45,124 bases of DNA from Verrucomicrobiota bacterium. Lineage in GTDB: Bacteria > Verrucomicrobiota > Verrucomicrobiia > Limisphaerales > UBA11358. The notes beneath the pieces are model-generated. The model searched no databases and was not told the DNA's origin. It was given only the letters and a program-made list of their open reading frames with translations. This document shows, piece by piece, positions 24,683 to 35,198 of the stretch. Each line of letters starts with the position of its first letter. Within the stretch, counting starts at the first letter, position 1. The translations under genes were made by a program, and so were the position numbers. Where the stretch lies: NCBI GenBank assembly GCA_028873125.1, contig JAGWMQ010000014.1:1-45124 (forward strand). Reading direction: 5' to 3'.

Positions 24683-25438
24683 TCAGCCGCGGTAATCCTT
24701 CATCAACGCCAGCATCTCTTTAACCGCGGTTTCCAGGCCGACGGACACCGCCCGGCTCACAATGCTGTGGCCGATGTTCAACTCCACCAGATGCGGCACG
24801 CGATGCAGCAGCGACAGATTGCCGTAATTCAAACCGTGTCCGGCGTTCACGCGCAAGCCGAGGGCGTGCGCCTGCTCCGCGCCGGCGATCAACCGTTGCA
24901 GTTCCTTTTCTATCGCCGGTGAGCGGTGGCCGGCCGCCGGTTTTGAAAATTCTTCCGCAAAGGCGCCGGTGTGCAGTTCGATGAACTGGCTGCCGACGCG
25001 CGCGCTCGCCTGGATCTGCCTTTCGTCCGGGGCGATGAACAGGCTCACTTCGATGTCGGCGTCGTTCATCTTCAGGCGCGTCTCGGTCAGCGCCTTTTCG
25101 CTCGCCGCCACGTCCAGCCCGCCTTCGGTCGTCACTTCCAATCGCCGCTCGGGGACGACGCAGACAATGTCCGGCTTCAATTTGAGGGCGATGGAAACGA
25201 TTCCCGGCGTGTTGGCCATTTCCAGATTCAGCCGCCGGGCGGCCTCGCGCAACTTCCAGACGTCGCGGTCCTGGATGTGCCGCCGGTCTTCGCGCAGGTG
25301 GGCGGTGATGCCATGCGCGCCGGCGGCCTGGCAGATCTTCGCCGCCACCACGGGGTCCGGCTCGCCGAACTCCCGCCCGCGGTAGCGCGCCTCGCGGAGT
25401 GTGGCCACGTGATCAATGTTGACGCCGAGCTTTAACAT
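24683..25438 (-). CDS. pdxJ: Pyridoxine 5'-phosphate synthase
   Basis: A 251-residue TIM-barrel enzyme that condenses 1-deoxyxylulose 5-phosphate with 3-amino-2-oxopropyl phosphate in vitamin B6 synthesis. Diagnostic stretches are [15 protein letters not shown] (3-17), [22 protein letters not shown], and GHGLNYGNL with [12 protein letters not shown] at the C-terminus. Catalytic Glu and His positions are present in these blocks. The start at 25438 (MLKLGVNID) matches the family. It is upstream of acpS and 64 bases downstream of a lipoprotein gene, all on the minus strand. Confidence 0.96.
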   Translation of the reverse strand: MLKLGVNIDHVATLREARYRGREFGEPDPVVAAKICQAAGAHGITAHLREDRRHIQDRDVWKLREAARRLNLEMANTPGIVSIALKLKPDIVCVVPERRLEVTTEGGLDVAASEKALTETRLKMNDADIEVSLFIAPDERQIQASARVGSQFIELHTGAFAEEFSKPAAGHRSPAIEKELQRLIAGAEQAHALGLRVNAGHGLNYGNLSLLHRVPHLVELNIGHSIVSRAVSVGLETAVKEMLALMKDYRG

Positions 25439-25502
25439 GGTTCCAAATTCCGGCTTCGCTGCCTGTCTTTCATCGCACAACGAGGAGTTTTTGCAAGGGC
25501 GC

Positions 25503-27125
25503 TCAGTGATTTTGCCTTGCCGGCTTGCCGCCGGGTTGGATCGGCGGCTGCGGCGGCAGGCGCAGGTCGCAGCCGGGAAAATTCGTCGCTTCCAGCCAGT
25601 TGGCCAGGGCGATAAGCTCGATGGCCGTCAAGCCGCCGGGCGCCTTGCGGGTGAAGGCCAGTTCGTTGGAGGCCGTCTGCGTGATTTCGGTGACCGTGTT
25701 GCCGAGGGCCGGACCGACGTGATGCAGCCATTTGCCGGCGGCGGATTGGGCGTCGAGTTGCTTGTGATGCGTGAGCATGAGCGCCAACTGGCTCAGATTC
25801 AGGACCTGCGGCAGGCGTTCGGCGGTGATTTCCCAGTGGTAATAAACCAGGTTCGTGCGGCTCAATTCGGTCATCAATGCCGCCGGCGGCGGCTGGACGG
25901 CGGACGAGTTGGGGAAAAGGCCGGCGAGGAGATAATCGCCCGCCGGCTCGTGAACGGCCTGGACAAATGGCGCGACAAAGGGCAGGCCGCGCCAGCCGAC
26001 CTCGGCGTCATTGGCAGCCGTTTCGAAGAAGCCGAGCGCGCGCGCTTTCAACCGGCCGTTGAATTGCGCGGCCAGTTTTTCGCCGAGTTGGCGGACGGCG
26101 TTGGTCGCGTTGGAAACCGGCACGGCGACGTAGGTCTGAAAGGGCGCCTGCGCCAGCGCCCAGGCGAAAAACTGGCCGGGTTCAGGCGGGAGGGCATACG
26201 CCTGCGCCCAGGGCTGGCCTTCAAGCCAGTGCGCAAAACCCCGCGCGGCGGTAAAACTCACGAATGGCTCGTGCAGCAGGTTGGTTGGCGGCAGTCGCCA
26301 CGGTTCCAAGTCCAACGCCGGCGGTCGCGGAAAGGTGGCGGTGCCGTCCAGCCGGAGATTGCCGTCGCGGGCGGAGACGAGCAGCTTCATCACCGGCAGG
26401 TTGGTCCAATCCGGCTGGTTCGTCCAAGCGAGCCAGCGCCCGGCGCGCGCCCAGTTCATCTCCACGCTCAGCCAATCCTTTCCCGCGCGCGGCGCGGCGG
26501 CCGTTGGGGTGAGCGCCCGCGCTGTCCGGTCGTTCAACGGGAGTTCATCCTGGCCGCAGCCGAGCACCAGCCAGCCGCCGGCGCGGACGCAGCGGATCAA
26601 ATTGGGCGGCTGATGCTTTTTCAACTGCCAGCCGTTGGGGATCTTGTCCGCGGGCAGTTTCGTCCAGTCTTCGAGCACACCGGCCAGGTTCGTCTGCCAC
26701 AACCGTGCGCGGGCGGCGTCCAGGCGGACAGCCAGGGCGAATTCCGGCGAGCCGTTGGTCGCGTCGCGCACGTCCAGCCGCCATTCGGCGCGGAACAAAT
26801 CTTCCACCAGCGGGCGCAGCCGCGCCGCCTGGTCCTTGACGCCTGCGTAAAGCCGGGAGCGCAGGAATTCGTAGGGCGCGCGCGCGAGCTTGTCCAGGGT
26901 TTGAGCGCGCAGCGCCCGCGCCTCGGGGGAGAGCCAGAGATTGGTGAAGGCGCCGGAATCGGGGTCGGCGGCGATGGCCGGCGCGCCGGCGAAATGAATC
27001 CGGGCAATCAAATTTGTGGGCGGCGGCGCGGCGCGGCGCGGATTCTCCGGCGCTTGCGAATGGCTGCAGCCGGTGGCGGGCAGGAGCATCGAGGCGGCGC
27101 AGAAAAACAGGAAATGTTGTTTCAT
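25503..27125 (-). CDS. Lipoprotein of unknown function
   Basis: A 540-residue predicted lipoprotein. The signal ends in a lipobox (MLLPATGC) near residue 20. The rest is rich in Ala, Leu, Trp and Asn with no motif that I can name; fragments such as [15 protein letters not shown] and [20 protein letters not shown] look like a large beta-rich fold. The start at 27125 (MKQHFLFF) begins the signal peptide, whereas an in-frame ATG at 27164 adds 13 unlikely residues. It lies upstream of pdxJ and acpS and may be co-transcribed. Similar large lipoproteins recur in Verrucomicrobiota without known function. Confidence 0.75.
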   Translation of the reverse strand: MKQHFLFFCAASMLLPATGCSHSQAPENPRRAAPPPTNLIARIHFAGAPAIAADPDSGAFTNLWLSPEARALRAQTLDKLARAPYEFLRSRLYAGVKDQAARLRPLVEDLFRAEWRLDVRDATNGSPEFALAVRLDAARARLWQTNLAGVLEDWTKLPADKIPNGWQLKKHQPPNLIRCVRAGGWLVLGCGQDELPLNDRTARALTPTAAAPRAGKDWLSVEMNWARAGRWLAWTNQPDWTNLPVMKLLVSARDGNLRLDGTATFPRPPALDLEPWRLPPTNLLHEPFVSFTAARGFAHWLEGQPWAQAYALPPEPGQFFAWALAQAPFQTYVAVPVSNATNAVRQLGEKLAAQFNGRLKARALGFFETAANDAEVGWRGLPFVAPFVQAVHEPAGDYLLAGLFPNSSAVQPPPAALMTELSRTNLVYYHWEITAERLPQVLNLSQLALMLTHHKQLDAQSAAGKWLHHVGPALGNTVTEITQTASNELAFTRKAPGGLTAIELIALANWLEATNFPGCDLRLPPQPPIQPGGKPARQNH

Positions 27126-27320
27126 CGGGGGGATTGGTCTGCCAAAACCGCGCAGGAGTTTCAAGTTTTTAGGCGTGGTTTTTCGGACCCATCCGGACTT
27201 GGCGGCGGCTCGCGACCGCCGGAAACGCCCTTGTGGGAAGACAACCGTGACGCCGAATCTTTACCTGGCGAGCATTGCCTTTTCCCTTGAAACCGGGGAG
27301 TTGCAGCGCAAGACTGTTGC

Positions 27321-27785
27321 ATGTCCAAGTTCGCCGGGTTTGTCAAATACTGGCTGCCGCTGCTGGTCTGGATGGCCGTGATCTTCGCCGCGTCCAGCGA
27401 CACGAGGTCCTTCCAACATTCCTCGCGCATCATCGCGCCGCTGCTGCGCTGGCTCTTCCCGCACATTGCGGACAAGACGGTGGACCTGGCCGTGTTCATC
27501 GCCCGCAAATGCGCGCACGTGACCGAATACGCGGTTTTTGCCCTGCTGGTCTGGCGCGTGTTGCGCAAGCCGGCCAGGGGCGAGCCGCGACCGTGGGACT
27601 GGCGCCAGGCGGGCCTGACGCTGTTGATCGTTTTTCTCTACGCCGCCGGCGATGAGTTTCACCAGCGCTTCGTGCCCACGCGCACGCCGCGGGTGCATGA
27701 CGTGGTCATTGACACGTTGGGCGGCGCGGCGGCCCTGCTGGCCCTCCGGATTATTCACTTCCGACAAAGGCATTTGGAAACGTGA
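27321..27785 (+). CDS. VanZ-like membrane protein
   Basis: A 154-residue integral membrane protein. Four hydrophobic segments are visible (WLPLLVWMAVIFAASS, CAHVTEYAVFALLVW, AGLTLLIVFLYAAGDEFHQ, DTLGGAAALLALRII). The motifs RKCAHVTEYAVFALL and GDEFHQRFVPTRTPRVHDVVIDTLG are characteristic of the VanZ family. Family members include the teicoplanin-resistance VanZ, but most are of unknown role. It is divergent from the lipoprotein gene. Confidence 0.88.
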   Translation: MSKFAGFVKYWLPLLVWMAVIFAASSDTRSFQHSSRIIAPLLRWLFPHIADKTVDLAVFIARKCAHVTEYAVFALLVWRVLRKPARGEPRPWDWRQAGLTLLIVFLYAAGDEFHQRFVPTRTPRVHDVVIDTLGGAAALLALRIIHFRQRHLET

Positions 27786-27941
27786 AGCATCCGGGGCCGG
27801 ATCTCTGAATCGCCGGCCGCGACAAGGCGGTTGTGGCTTTGCGTGTGGTGCTTCCTCCCCAGCCCCTTGTTTTCCAGAAAAGGCAGGAACGCCGGCCTGG
27901 CATTCGCAAGACCGACCGGCAACAAACGCGCAACAATCTGC

Positions 27942-27976
27942 GACGCAAAACCTCAATAAAAAAGACGCAAAACCTC
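27942..27976 (+). repeat. 13-base direct repeat before the LamG gene
   Basis: GACGCAAAACCTC occurs at 27942-27954 and again at 27964-27976 with nine bases between. The second copy runs straight into the open frame that leads to the LamG gene. The pair may mark the deletion joint that removed the 5' end of that gene. Confidence 0.5.
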
Positions 27977-28010
27977 GGCGCTGTTCGGCTCCCTGTCCTT
28001 CTCCAACAGC

Positions 28011-30722
28011 ATGGCCCATAACATCCGGAACGTAGATTTTGCCTCGCCGACGAACAGCAGCGCCGCCTTCTCCGTGGCGCCCTGGGTCAACGGCTACGCT
28101 CAGTCCTCGGACGCGGGCATCGTATCCAAGGGAGTCAGCACCGGGGAAGAGTTCGGCTTGGATACGGGCAGCCATCTGAGCATCGGTGGCACTACCGTTC
28201 GCGCCTTCCGATTCTACGTGCGTGACGCCTCCGGCAACGCTTACAACGCCAACAGTTCCATCGTGCCCGACGGCAACTGGCATCATTTGGTCGGCGTGTG
28301 TGACGAATCCAACGGCGTGGTGACGCTGTATGTGGATGGCGCGGTTGTCGGCACGGCGGCCATCCCCACGGCCGGCGGCATACTCGCCAGCGCGGAGAAC
28401 ATGAAGATCGGCGCGTGCCCGGCGGGTTCGGATCCGAACGCCAACGCCAATCAGTTCTCCGGCAATATCAGCGACGTGGCGGTTTATGATTACGCCCTGA
28501 GCGGGGACCAGGTCGCGGCGCAATACGCCGCCGCCGGGGCCGCGCCAAACCTGTTTGAACCTCCGCCGGCGACCGTGACGGTGGATGAAAACGCCGCTTT
28601 GGTTCTTCCCGCCCTGGCAGTGGGCACGCCGCCGATGAATTATCAATGGGTGCATGCCAACGCCGGCACAAACATGGCCACGGGAGCGACCAACGGGAAC
28701 ACGCTCGATGCAACCTTGACCCTCAGCCATGTTCCCGCCGGGTTGAACAATTTGCAGTTGACGGTCGCCAATGGCTACGGTTCGGTGGTTTCCAACGTGT
28801 TGATCACCATCGTTTCCGGTCCGCCGCAGTTCGCCCAGAATCTGCCGCCGAAGGTCACCGTGCCCGTCGGCCACAGTTTCACCTATGCGGTTCGGGTGCA
28901 GGGCACCGAGCCTTTCGGTTACCAATGGTATTCCAACAACGTGGCGTTGGCGGGAGAGACGGCTTCCAGCTACACCTTCAACGCCGTTTCCGGCAGTTAC
29001 CACGTGGTGGTCACCAACGTGGATGGTTCGGCGACCAGCACCATTTCCCTGTTGACGACGGAGGCGGTGCCGACGAACGCCTACGCGACGGGCATTCTGG
29101 CGCTTAATCCAGTGGGCTACTGGCCGTTGCAGGAAACCGGCGCGCCGGCGGCGGCGACGATTGAGGCCAACTACGGCACGTTGGGAGCGAAGTTGGGCAC
29201 GGCGTATTATGCCGGCACGAATGCGATTGCGGCGGCGGCGGGCGGCAATGTGACGCTCGGCCAGCAGGGAGCCTTGGGCAACAGCGGCGACATGGACACG
29301 GCGGCCGGCTTTGCGGGCGGCAACAACAACAGCTATCTTTTTGTGCCGCTGAAATCGCCGCCAGTGGAGATGAATGGGACCTTCACGTGGGAATGCTGGG
29401 TCAACTCGACGAGCACCGGCTTTTCGGACATCTTGGGCAGCGGAGGCGCGCCGGGCGACGGGAGCGGCAATTGGGGTGGCGTCCGGTTGTCGTATAACCG
29501 CTCGACCAGCATGCAAGCCTACTGGTATTATGGGAGCGGCAGTAGTTATCATTCCACAGACAGCGGGTCCGGTACGATCTCCCCCGGAGTCTGGAATTAC
29601 GTGGTGATGACTTACGACGGGACCAATCTCGCCATTTATATCAACGGAAATCAAGATGTCACCACGCCAGCCACCATCGCGCCCAATCATTGGGTGCCGT
29701 TCACCGTCGGCACCGGGCGGTGGGATGGCGGTCCGACCCGCAGCTATTCAGGCTTGATGGACGAAGTGGCCGTCTATACCAGTGTGCTGACGCCAGCCCG
29801 GATCATGGCCCGCTATTTGGCCGGAACGACCGCCGGTTCCAATTACGTCCAGACGGTGGAAAGCGATCACCCGCTGCTCTATTACCGGATGGACGCGACC
29901 TACACCAATCCGCCGCCGGCTTCCTATCCGTCCGCCGTCAACTTCGGTACGGCATTGGCGCAGGGAAATTATGAACCGGGCGTGACGTTGGGCGGCCTCT
30001 CCGGCCCGCCGATTGCAGCCTTGGCAACCAACAGCGTGGCCGCGCCCATCAACGGCGTGTTCTCCTGCGTGGACGCGGGTTATGACCCGGCGTTCAACCC
30101 GACAGGGACGCAGCCATTCACCGCGATGACCTGGTTCAAGGGCTATCCCGCTGATAATCGCGTGCAGACCACCATGGGTCAGGGCCAAAATTGGGCGATG
30201 AACCTCGATGGCTCAAATGGGCGCGTTGTCTGGAATCTCTCCGGCGCGCCGGTCACTTCGACCAGTGTGCTCAACGACGGACGCTGGCACTTTGTCGCCG
30301 GGGTTTATGACGGCGCCAACAGCTACTTGTATGTGGACGGCGCGCTGGACAGTTCGGCTTCTGCCACGAGCGGCCTGACCGGCGAAACGAACGCCAATTT
30401 GTTCCTGGGCGGCGACGCAGATTATACCTTTGATCAATATCAGTGGCGGGCGCGCTATTTCGCCGGCGCCCTGGCGCAGGCGGCCTTCTTCACCAATGCG
30501 CTGTCCGCCGCGCAGATCCAACAAATCTATGACACCGCGGTGCCCACGACGCCCGCCATCAGCCTGACGCGTTCGGGGAACCAGTTGATCATCACCTACA
30601 CCGGCACGCTGCTCTCCTCCACGAACGTGGCCGGGCCTTACGCGCCGGTTCAGGGCGCCACGCCGCCGACCTACACCATTACGCCGACGGGCACGCAGGC
30701 GTTTTACCGGACAAGCAACTAG
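28011..30722 (+). CDS. LamG/Ig-like protein, probably 5'-truncated
   Basis: A large beta-rich protein of at least 903 residues. Three LamG/concanavalin-like domains are visible: about 1-175 (WHHLVGVCDESNGVVTLYVDG), 365-610 (FTWECWVNS, WNYVVMTYDGTNLAIYINGN) and 625-870 (WHFVAGVYDGANSYLYVDGA). Between the first two lie two Ig-like segments (185-350; YQWVHANAG, YQWYSNNVALAG). The end has SSTNVAGPYAPVQGATPP, a module common in verrucomicrobial secreted proteins. These proteins normally begin with a signal peptide; here the frame starts inside the first LamG domain, and upstream codons (ALFGSLSFSNS) continue without a start or signal. I infer a loss of the 5' end, so the gene may be non-functional. 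Confidence 0.7.
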   Translation: MAHNIRNVDFASPTNSSAAFSVAPWVNGYAQSSDAGIVSKGVSTGEEFGLDTGSHLSIGGTTVRAFRFYVRDASGNAYNANSSIVPDGNWHHLVGVCDESNGVVTLYVDGAVVGTAAIPTAGGILASAENMKIGACPAGSDPNANANQFSGNISDVAVYDYALSGDQVAAQYAAAGAAPNLFEPPPATVTVDENAALVLPALAVGTPPMNYQWVHANAGTNMATGATNGNTLDATLTLSHVPAGLNNLQLTVANGYGSVVSNVLITIVSGPPQFAQNLPPKVTVPVGHSFTYAVRVQGTEPFGYQWYSNNVALAGETASSYTFNAVSGSYHVVVTNVDGSATSTISLLTTEAVPTNAYATGILALNPVGYWPLQETGAPAAATIEANYGTLGAKLGTAYYAGTNAIAAAAGGNVTLGQQGALGNSGDMDTAAGFAGGNNNSYLFVPLKSPPVEMNGTFTWECWVNSTSTGFSDILGSGGAPGDGSGNWGGVRLSYNRSTSMQAYWYYGSGSSYHSTDSGSGTISPGVWNYVVMTYDGTNLAIYINGNQDVTTPATIAPNHWVPFTVGTGRWDGGPTRSYSGLMDEVAVYTSVLTPARIMARYLAGTTAGSNYVQTVESDHPLLYYRMDATYTNPPPASYPSAVNFGTALAQGNYEPGVTLGGLSGPPIAALATNSVAAPINGVFSCVDAGYDPAFNPTGTQPFTAMTWFKGYPADNRVQTTMGQGQNWAMNLDGSNGRVVWNLSGAPVTSTSVLNDGRWHFVAGVYDGANSYLYVDGALDSSASATSGLTGETNANLFLGGDADYTFDQYQWRARYFAGALAQAAFFTNALSAAQIQQIYDTAVPTTPAISLTRSGNQLIITYTGTLLSSTNVAGPYAPVQGATPPTYTITPTGTQAFYRTSN

Positions 30723-30846
30723 CCAGGCGCGCAGGCGAAACGGCGGGCGCGGCCGGCTTTTGGCCGTGGGGGGCGGCAACCGGTCGAGGCCGGGAAGACC
30801 GGGCGGCCGCCGCGCGTGACCTCTGGCGGCTCGTTTTGGACTTGGA

Positions 30847-31551
30847 TTATTTCAGGGATTCAAAAATGCTCTCCGCCGCCGCGCGCGGGTCGGGCGCGGC
30901 GCAGATGGGCCGGCCAATCACCAGCCAGTCGGCTCCGGCGGCCATGGCCTCGCGCGGGCTCAACGTGCGTTTCTGGTCGTCGGCCTTTTCGTCGCCCACG
31001 CGCACGCCGGGCGTGACCAGTTGCGTGGCCCGCGGAATGGTTTGGCGGAGCTTGGCCGCTTCCAACGGCGAACAGACCAGCCCACGCAGGCCGGCCTTGG
31101 TGGCGACCGTGGCCAGACGGCGCACCTGATAGTCCACGTTGACGTCCAGACCGACTTCCCGCAGGGCCCCGGCGTCCAGGCTGGTCAGCACGGTCACCCC
31201 CAGCACCAGCGGCGGCGTGCGGCCCAGCCTCCACGCCGCCTCCTGGGCCGACTGTTCGGCAGCCTTGAGCATTTCAAAACCGCCGCTGGCGTGGACCGTG
31301 AGCATTTGCACGTCCAGGCGCACGGCGGCGGCAACGGCCTGCGTGACGGTGTTGGGGATGTCGTGATACTTCAAGTCCAGAAAGACCAGCGCGCCCCGCT
31401 CCCGGATGCGGTGAACGATGTCCGGACCCGCGCTGGTGAACAAGGCGGCGCCCACCTTGAAGCCGCCGACCGACGGCGCCAGTTGTTCCGCCAGCTTCAG
31501 CGCCGCCGCCGCCGTCGGCACGTCCAGCGCCACAATGATTGGATTGCGCAT
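30847..31551 (-). CDS. pyrF: Orotidine 5'-phosphate decarboxylase
   Basis: A 234-residue TIM-barrel enzyme that makes UMP from OMP in pyrimidine synthesis. The catalytic signature DLKYHDIPNTV is present near residues 59-69, preceded by PIIVALDVPT and FKVGAALFTSAGP. LTVHASGG and VTPGVRVGDEKADDQKR (phosphate grip) follow. The length is typical of the bacterial short form. It is a single gene between secreted-protein genes. Confidence 0.96.
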   Translation of the reverse strand: MRNPIIVALDVPTAAAALKLAEQLAPSVGGFKVGAALFTSAGPDIVHRIRERGALVFLDLKYHDIPNTVTQAVAAAVRLDVQMLTVHASGGFEMLKAAEQSAQEAAWRLGRTPPLVLGVTVLTSLDAGALREVGLDVNVDYQVRRLATVATKAGLRGLVCSPLEAAKLRQTIPRATQLVTPGVRVGDEKADDQKRTLSPREAMAAGADWLVIGRPICAAPDPRAAAESIFESLK

Positions 31552-31665
31552 GAAATCGAATCTAATCCAAAAGGGCCGGGGGCGACAAGCCGGGAGACAC
31601 CTGGCAAATCACGCCGCGACGAAGTTTGTTTGCCCCCGAACTCGGCCGGCTTCAAACTCGGACCC

Positions 31666-33227
31666 GTGCTTGTCAAATCCCTTTGCGCCGCCAGTCTGCT
31701 GGCCGGGACCGTCCTGGCTCAATCGCCCGTGACCGTCGTCGTGGACACCCGCCTGCCGGGCGTCGCCGTGCCGGACGACTTTGCCGGATTGAGTTTCGAG
31801 GCGTCCAATCTCTTGCCCGACCAGAATGGAAATCACCTTTTCTGCGCGCAGAATCGCCCGCTCATCGCGCGGTTCCGGGGCCTCGGCATCAAGAGCCTGC
31901 GCATCGGCGGAGCCACCGCCGACATCGCCCGATACCCGGTTCCCGGCCCGGCGGACATAGACGGCCTGTTCGCGTTTGCCAGGGCCGCCAATGTCAAGGT
32001 GATTTACACCCTGCGTCTGCTCAACGGCGACGCGGCGCGCGACGCCATCATCGCCCGTTACATCTGGCAGCGTCACCGGCCGCAACTGGCGTGTTTCGCC
32101 CTCGGCAACGAACCGGACTGGCCGTCCTATCATGGAAAGGACCCGCGAATCACGGATTATCCATCCTACCTTGCCGACTGGAAGAATTTTGCGGCGGCCA
32201 TAACCAACGCGGCCCCCGGCGCGCGAATCGAGGGGCCGTGTACCGGCAGCAATTATCCGGACCCGGGCGCGGAAGACACCGACTATCAGGGCCATTCCTG
32301 GACCTGGAACTTTGCGAACGATCTCAAGGATTCAACTCTCATCGCGTTTGTTTCGCAGCACGATTATCCCGGTCAAAACGGCCGCCGCGCGGCCAGCGCC
32401 GCGGCCGCACGCGACCAGATGCTGTCGCCAGGCTGGCTGGACGGCTACCAGGTTCATTATGACGCCTTTGCCCCCGCCGCATTGGCGGCCCACTTGCCTT
32501 ACCGGTTGGAAGAGGTGAGCAATTTCAGCGGCGGGGTGGCCGGCGCAAGCGACACGTTCGCCGCGGCCCTGTGGGCGCTGGATTTCATGCACTGGTGGGC
32601 CGCGCATCGGGCCGACGGCGTCAATTTTCACAACCGTCGCCACATACTCAATGCCGTCATCCATCCGCTGTCGGCTTCCGCGCAAAATTATGCGATTTAT
32701 CCGGTTGGTTACGGCATCAAGGCGTTTGATCTGGGCGGGCATGGCCGCGCGCTGCCGCTGACAATTTCCAACGCCGACGATGTCAACCTGACTGCTTACG
32801 CGGTGCGCGGCGCCGGGAAGCTGTTTGTGACGCTCATCAACAAGAAACACGGTCCGGGCGCGCGCGACGCCGCGGTGACGATCGTGGCGGATGGAATTGC
32901 CCGGCGCGCGCAGATGATCGTTCTGGCCGCGCCCGATGACGACGTGGCCGCGAAGACCGGCGTGACATTGGGCGGCGGGATCATCGGCGACGATGGCTTG
33001 TGGCGCGGAAAGTGGAAGACCATCCAAGCGAACCGAAGAGGACGCTGTATCCTCGAAATGCCCGCCGCCACGGCCGCGGTATTAAAGCTGGACACCTCCC
33101 GGTTTTCGAGGAGACAGCGGCGGGGACCGGTGAAGCGGGCGGGACACAGGCGGCAGAAACGGATTGCGGGCACTTCGTCCGCGAATCACAAATCGGATGG
33201 GACCAGGCGCTGGATTTCTTCCTTCCC

Positions 33228-33246
<19 letters not shown>
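31666..33246 (+). CDS. GH79-like glycoside hydrolase (heparanase/beta-glucuronidase type)
   Basis: A secreted glycosidase of 526 residues. The start is GTG 31666, giving the signal MLVKSLCAASLLAGTVLAQ. The barrel shows GLSFEASNLL, LRIGGATADIARY, and ACFALGNEPDW with the acid/base at about E149. The nucleophile is likely E283 in LEEVSNFSGG; the following ASDTFAAALWALDF matches the segment after the nucleophile in heparanase-type GH79 enzymes. It would cut terminal or internal glucuronic-acid-type linkages, so uronic-acid-containing polysaccharides are the likely target. The last ~40 residues are Arg-rich and probably not part of the fold. It overlaps the convergent gene by 19 bases. Confidence 0.78.
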
Positions 33247-34226
<980 letters not shown>

Positions 34227-34361
34227 GGTTTCCAGGACATAACTGCAAATTTGTGGCGTCCACAATACGGATGTTCGCGCGCTTGCCAATCTCAAATTCC
34301 AAGTCCGCCGTCGGCCACGGCCTGGAGGATCGAAACCCGCCCGGGCTTTGGCGAACCGCGG

Positions 34362-34970
34362 TTATTCGTCCCGCTTGGAACGACCGGCGAGATAGGCCCA
34401 GGGGAGTTTCGCGGTGCGTTGCAGAAACTCCATGAACGCCTTTTTTTTCTTTTCACCCCCGAGGCGCTGGCATTTGTGGCTGCACAGCGGGCACAGGAAC
34501 AGCGGCTGGCCGCCCTTGCGACGCAGGACGTGGACGCAACTGCTGCACATGACTTCGCTGCAATGGGTGCATTTGAAGGTGACCGGCGCGTGCGGGTGGC
34601 GCGGACACAACATGCCGCCGCCTTCCGTCACCACCGGCGGCTTGGGACGCTCGCGCTCGTATTGGGGAATGGCAATGGTGACGTCGGTGTTCTCCACGAA
34701 CAATTCCACGTCGCCCACTTGGACGGTCTGGCCGGCGCGCAGCCAGGCCTCCTTCACCGGCTCGCCGTTGAGGAAGGTGCCGTTGGTCGAATCGCAGTCG
34801 CGCAACAGCACCCCGTCGTCCGACAGGACCAGCTCGCAATGCACCGAGGAAACCGTGGAGTGTTCGATGGGGAAATCGCAATCCGGATCGCGCCCGACGT
34901 GATTGACTCCCAGGCGCAACTCCAGCGTCTTGTTTTCCAGCCCCTCCGTCTTGATCAGAAGTCTGGCCAT
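34362..34970 (-). CDS. FHA-domain protein with zinc-binding cysteine region
   Basis: A 202-residue cytosolic signalling-type protein. The FHA domain covers about 1-100: LGVNHVGRDPDCDFPIEHSTVSSVHCEL and DSTNGTFLNGEPV supply the Gly-Arg, Ser and His phosphothreonine-binding motifs. The C-terminal half has clustered Cys/His (LCPRHPHAP, FKCTHCSEVMCSSCVHVL, FLCPLCSHKCQ), a B-box/ribbon-like zinc module. The combination suggests a phosphoprotein-binding adaptor. The start at 34970 (MARLLIKTEG) gives the natural FHA start. It is divergent from uvrA. Confidence 0.85.
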   Translation of the reverse strand: MARLLIKTEGLENKTLELRLGVNHVGRDPDCDFPIEHSTVSSVHCELVLSDDGVLLRDCDSTNGTFLNGEPVKEAWLRAGQTVQVGDVELFVENTDVTIAIPQYERERPKPPVVTEGGGMLCPRHPHAPVTFKCTHCSEVMCSSCVHVLRRKGGQPLFLCPLCSHKCQRLGGEKKKKAFMEFLQRTAKLPWAYLAGRSKRDE

Positions 34971-35131
34971 GCGGCCTCCGGATGCTTGTTTCAACAACAG
35001 TTTGCCCGCGCGGACTCTGGAAGTCGAGGAAAAACTGGGTTCGAATGATGTTCTCCCCGGCGCATCGTCCGGCGCGGCCATCGGAAGGTCGCTCAGGACG
35101 TCGGCGAGTCGCCCCCTTTTCTTCGGAAAAC

Positions 35132-35165
35132 TATCTTTTGCTTTTGCCGGGATTTTCCCATAAGC
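35132..35165 (+). promoter_or_regulatory. Possible uvrA promoter with palindrome
   Basis: TTGCTT lies 17 bases upstream of TAAGCT, roughly a sigma-70 layout, about 30 bases before the uvrA start. The palindrome GGGATTTTCCC (35149-35159) sits in the spacer and could be a repressor site. No canonical SOS box was seen. This is tentative. Confidence 0.25.
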
Positions 35166-35198
35166 TGTCCGGTTATTCGATTTGGAAAATTCTCGAGC

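Noticed and set aside
27261-29690. 809-codon minus-strand open frame
   Set aside because: Opposite strand of the VanZ-like and LamG genes; its Arg/His/Gly-rich composition is typical of antisense GC-rich frames.
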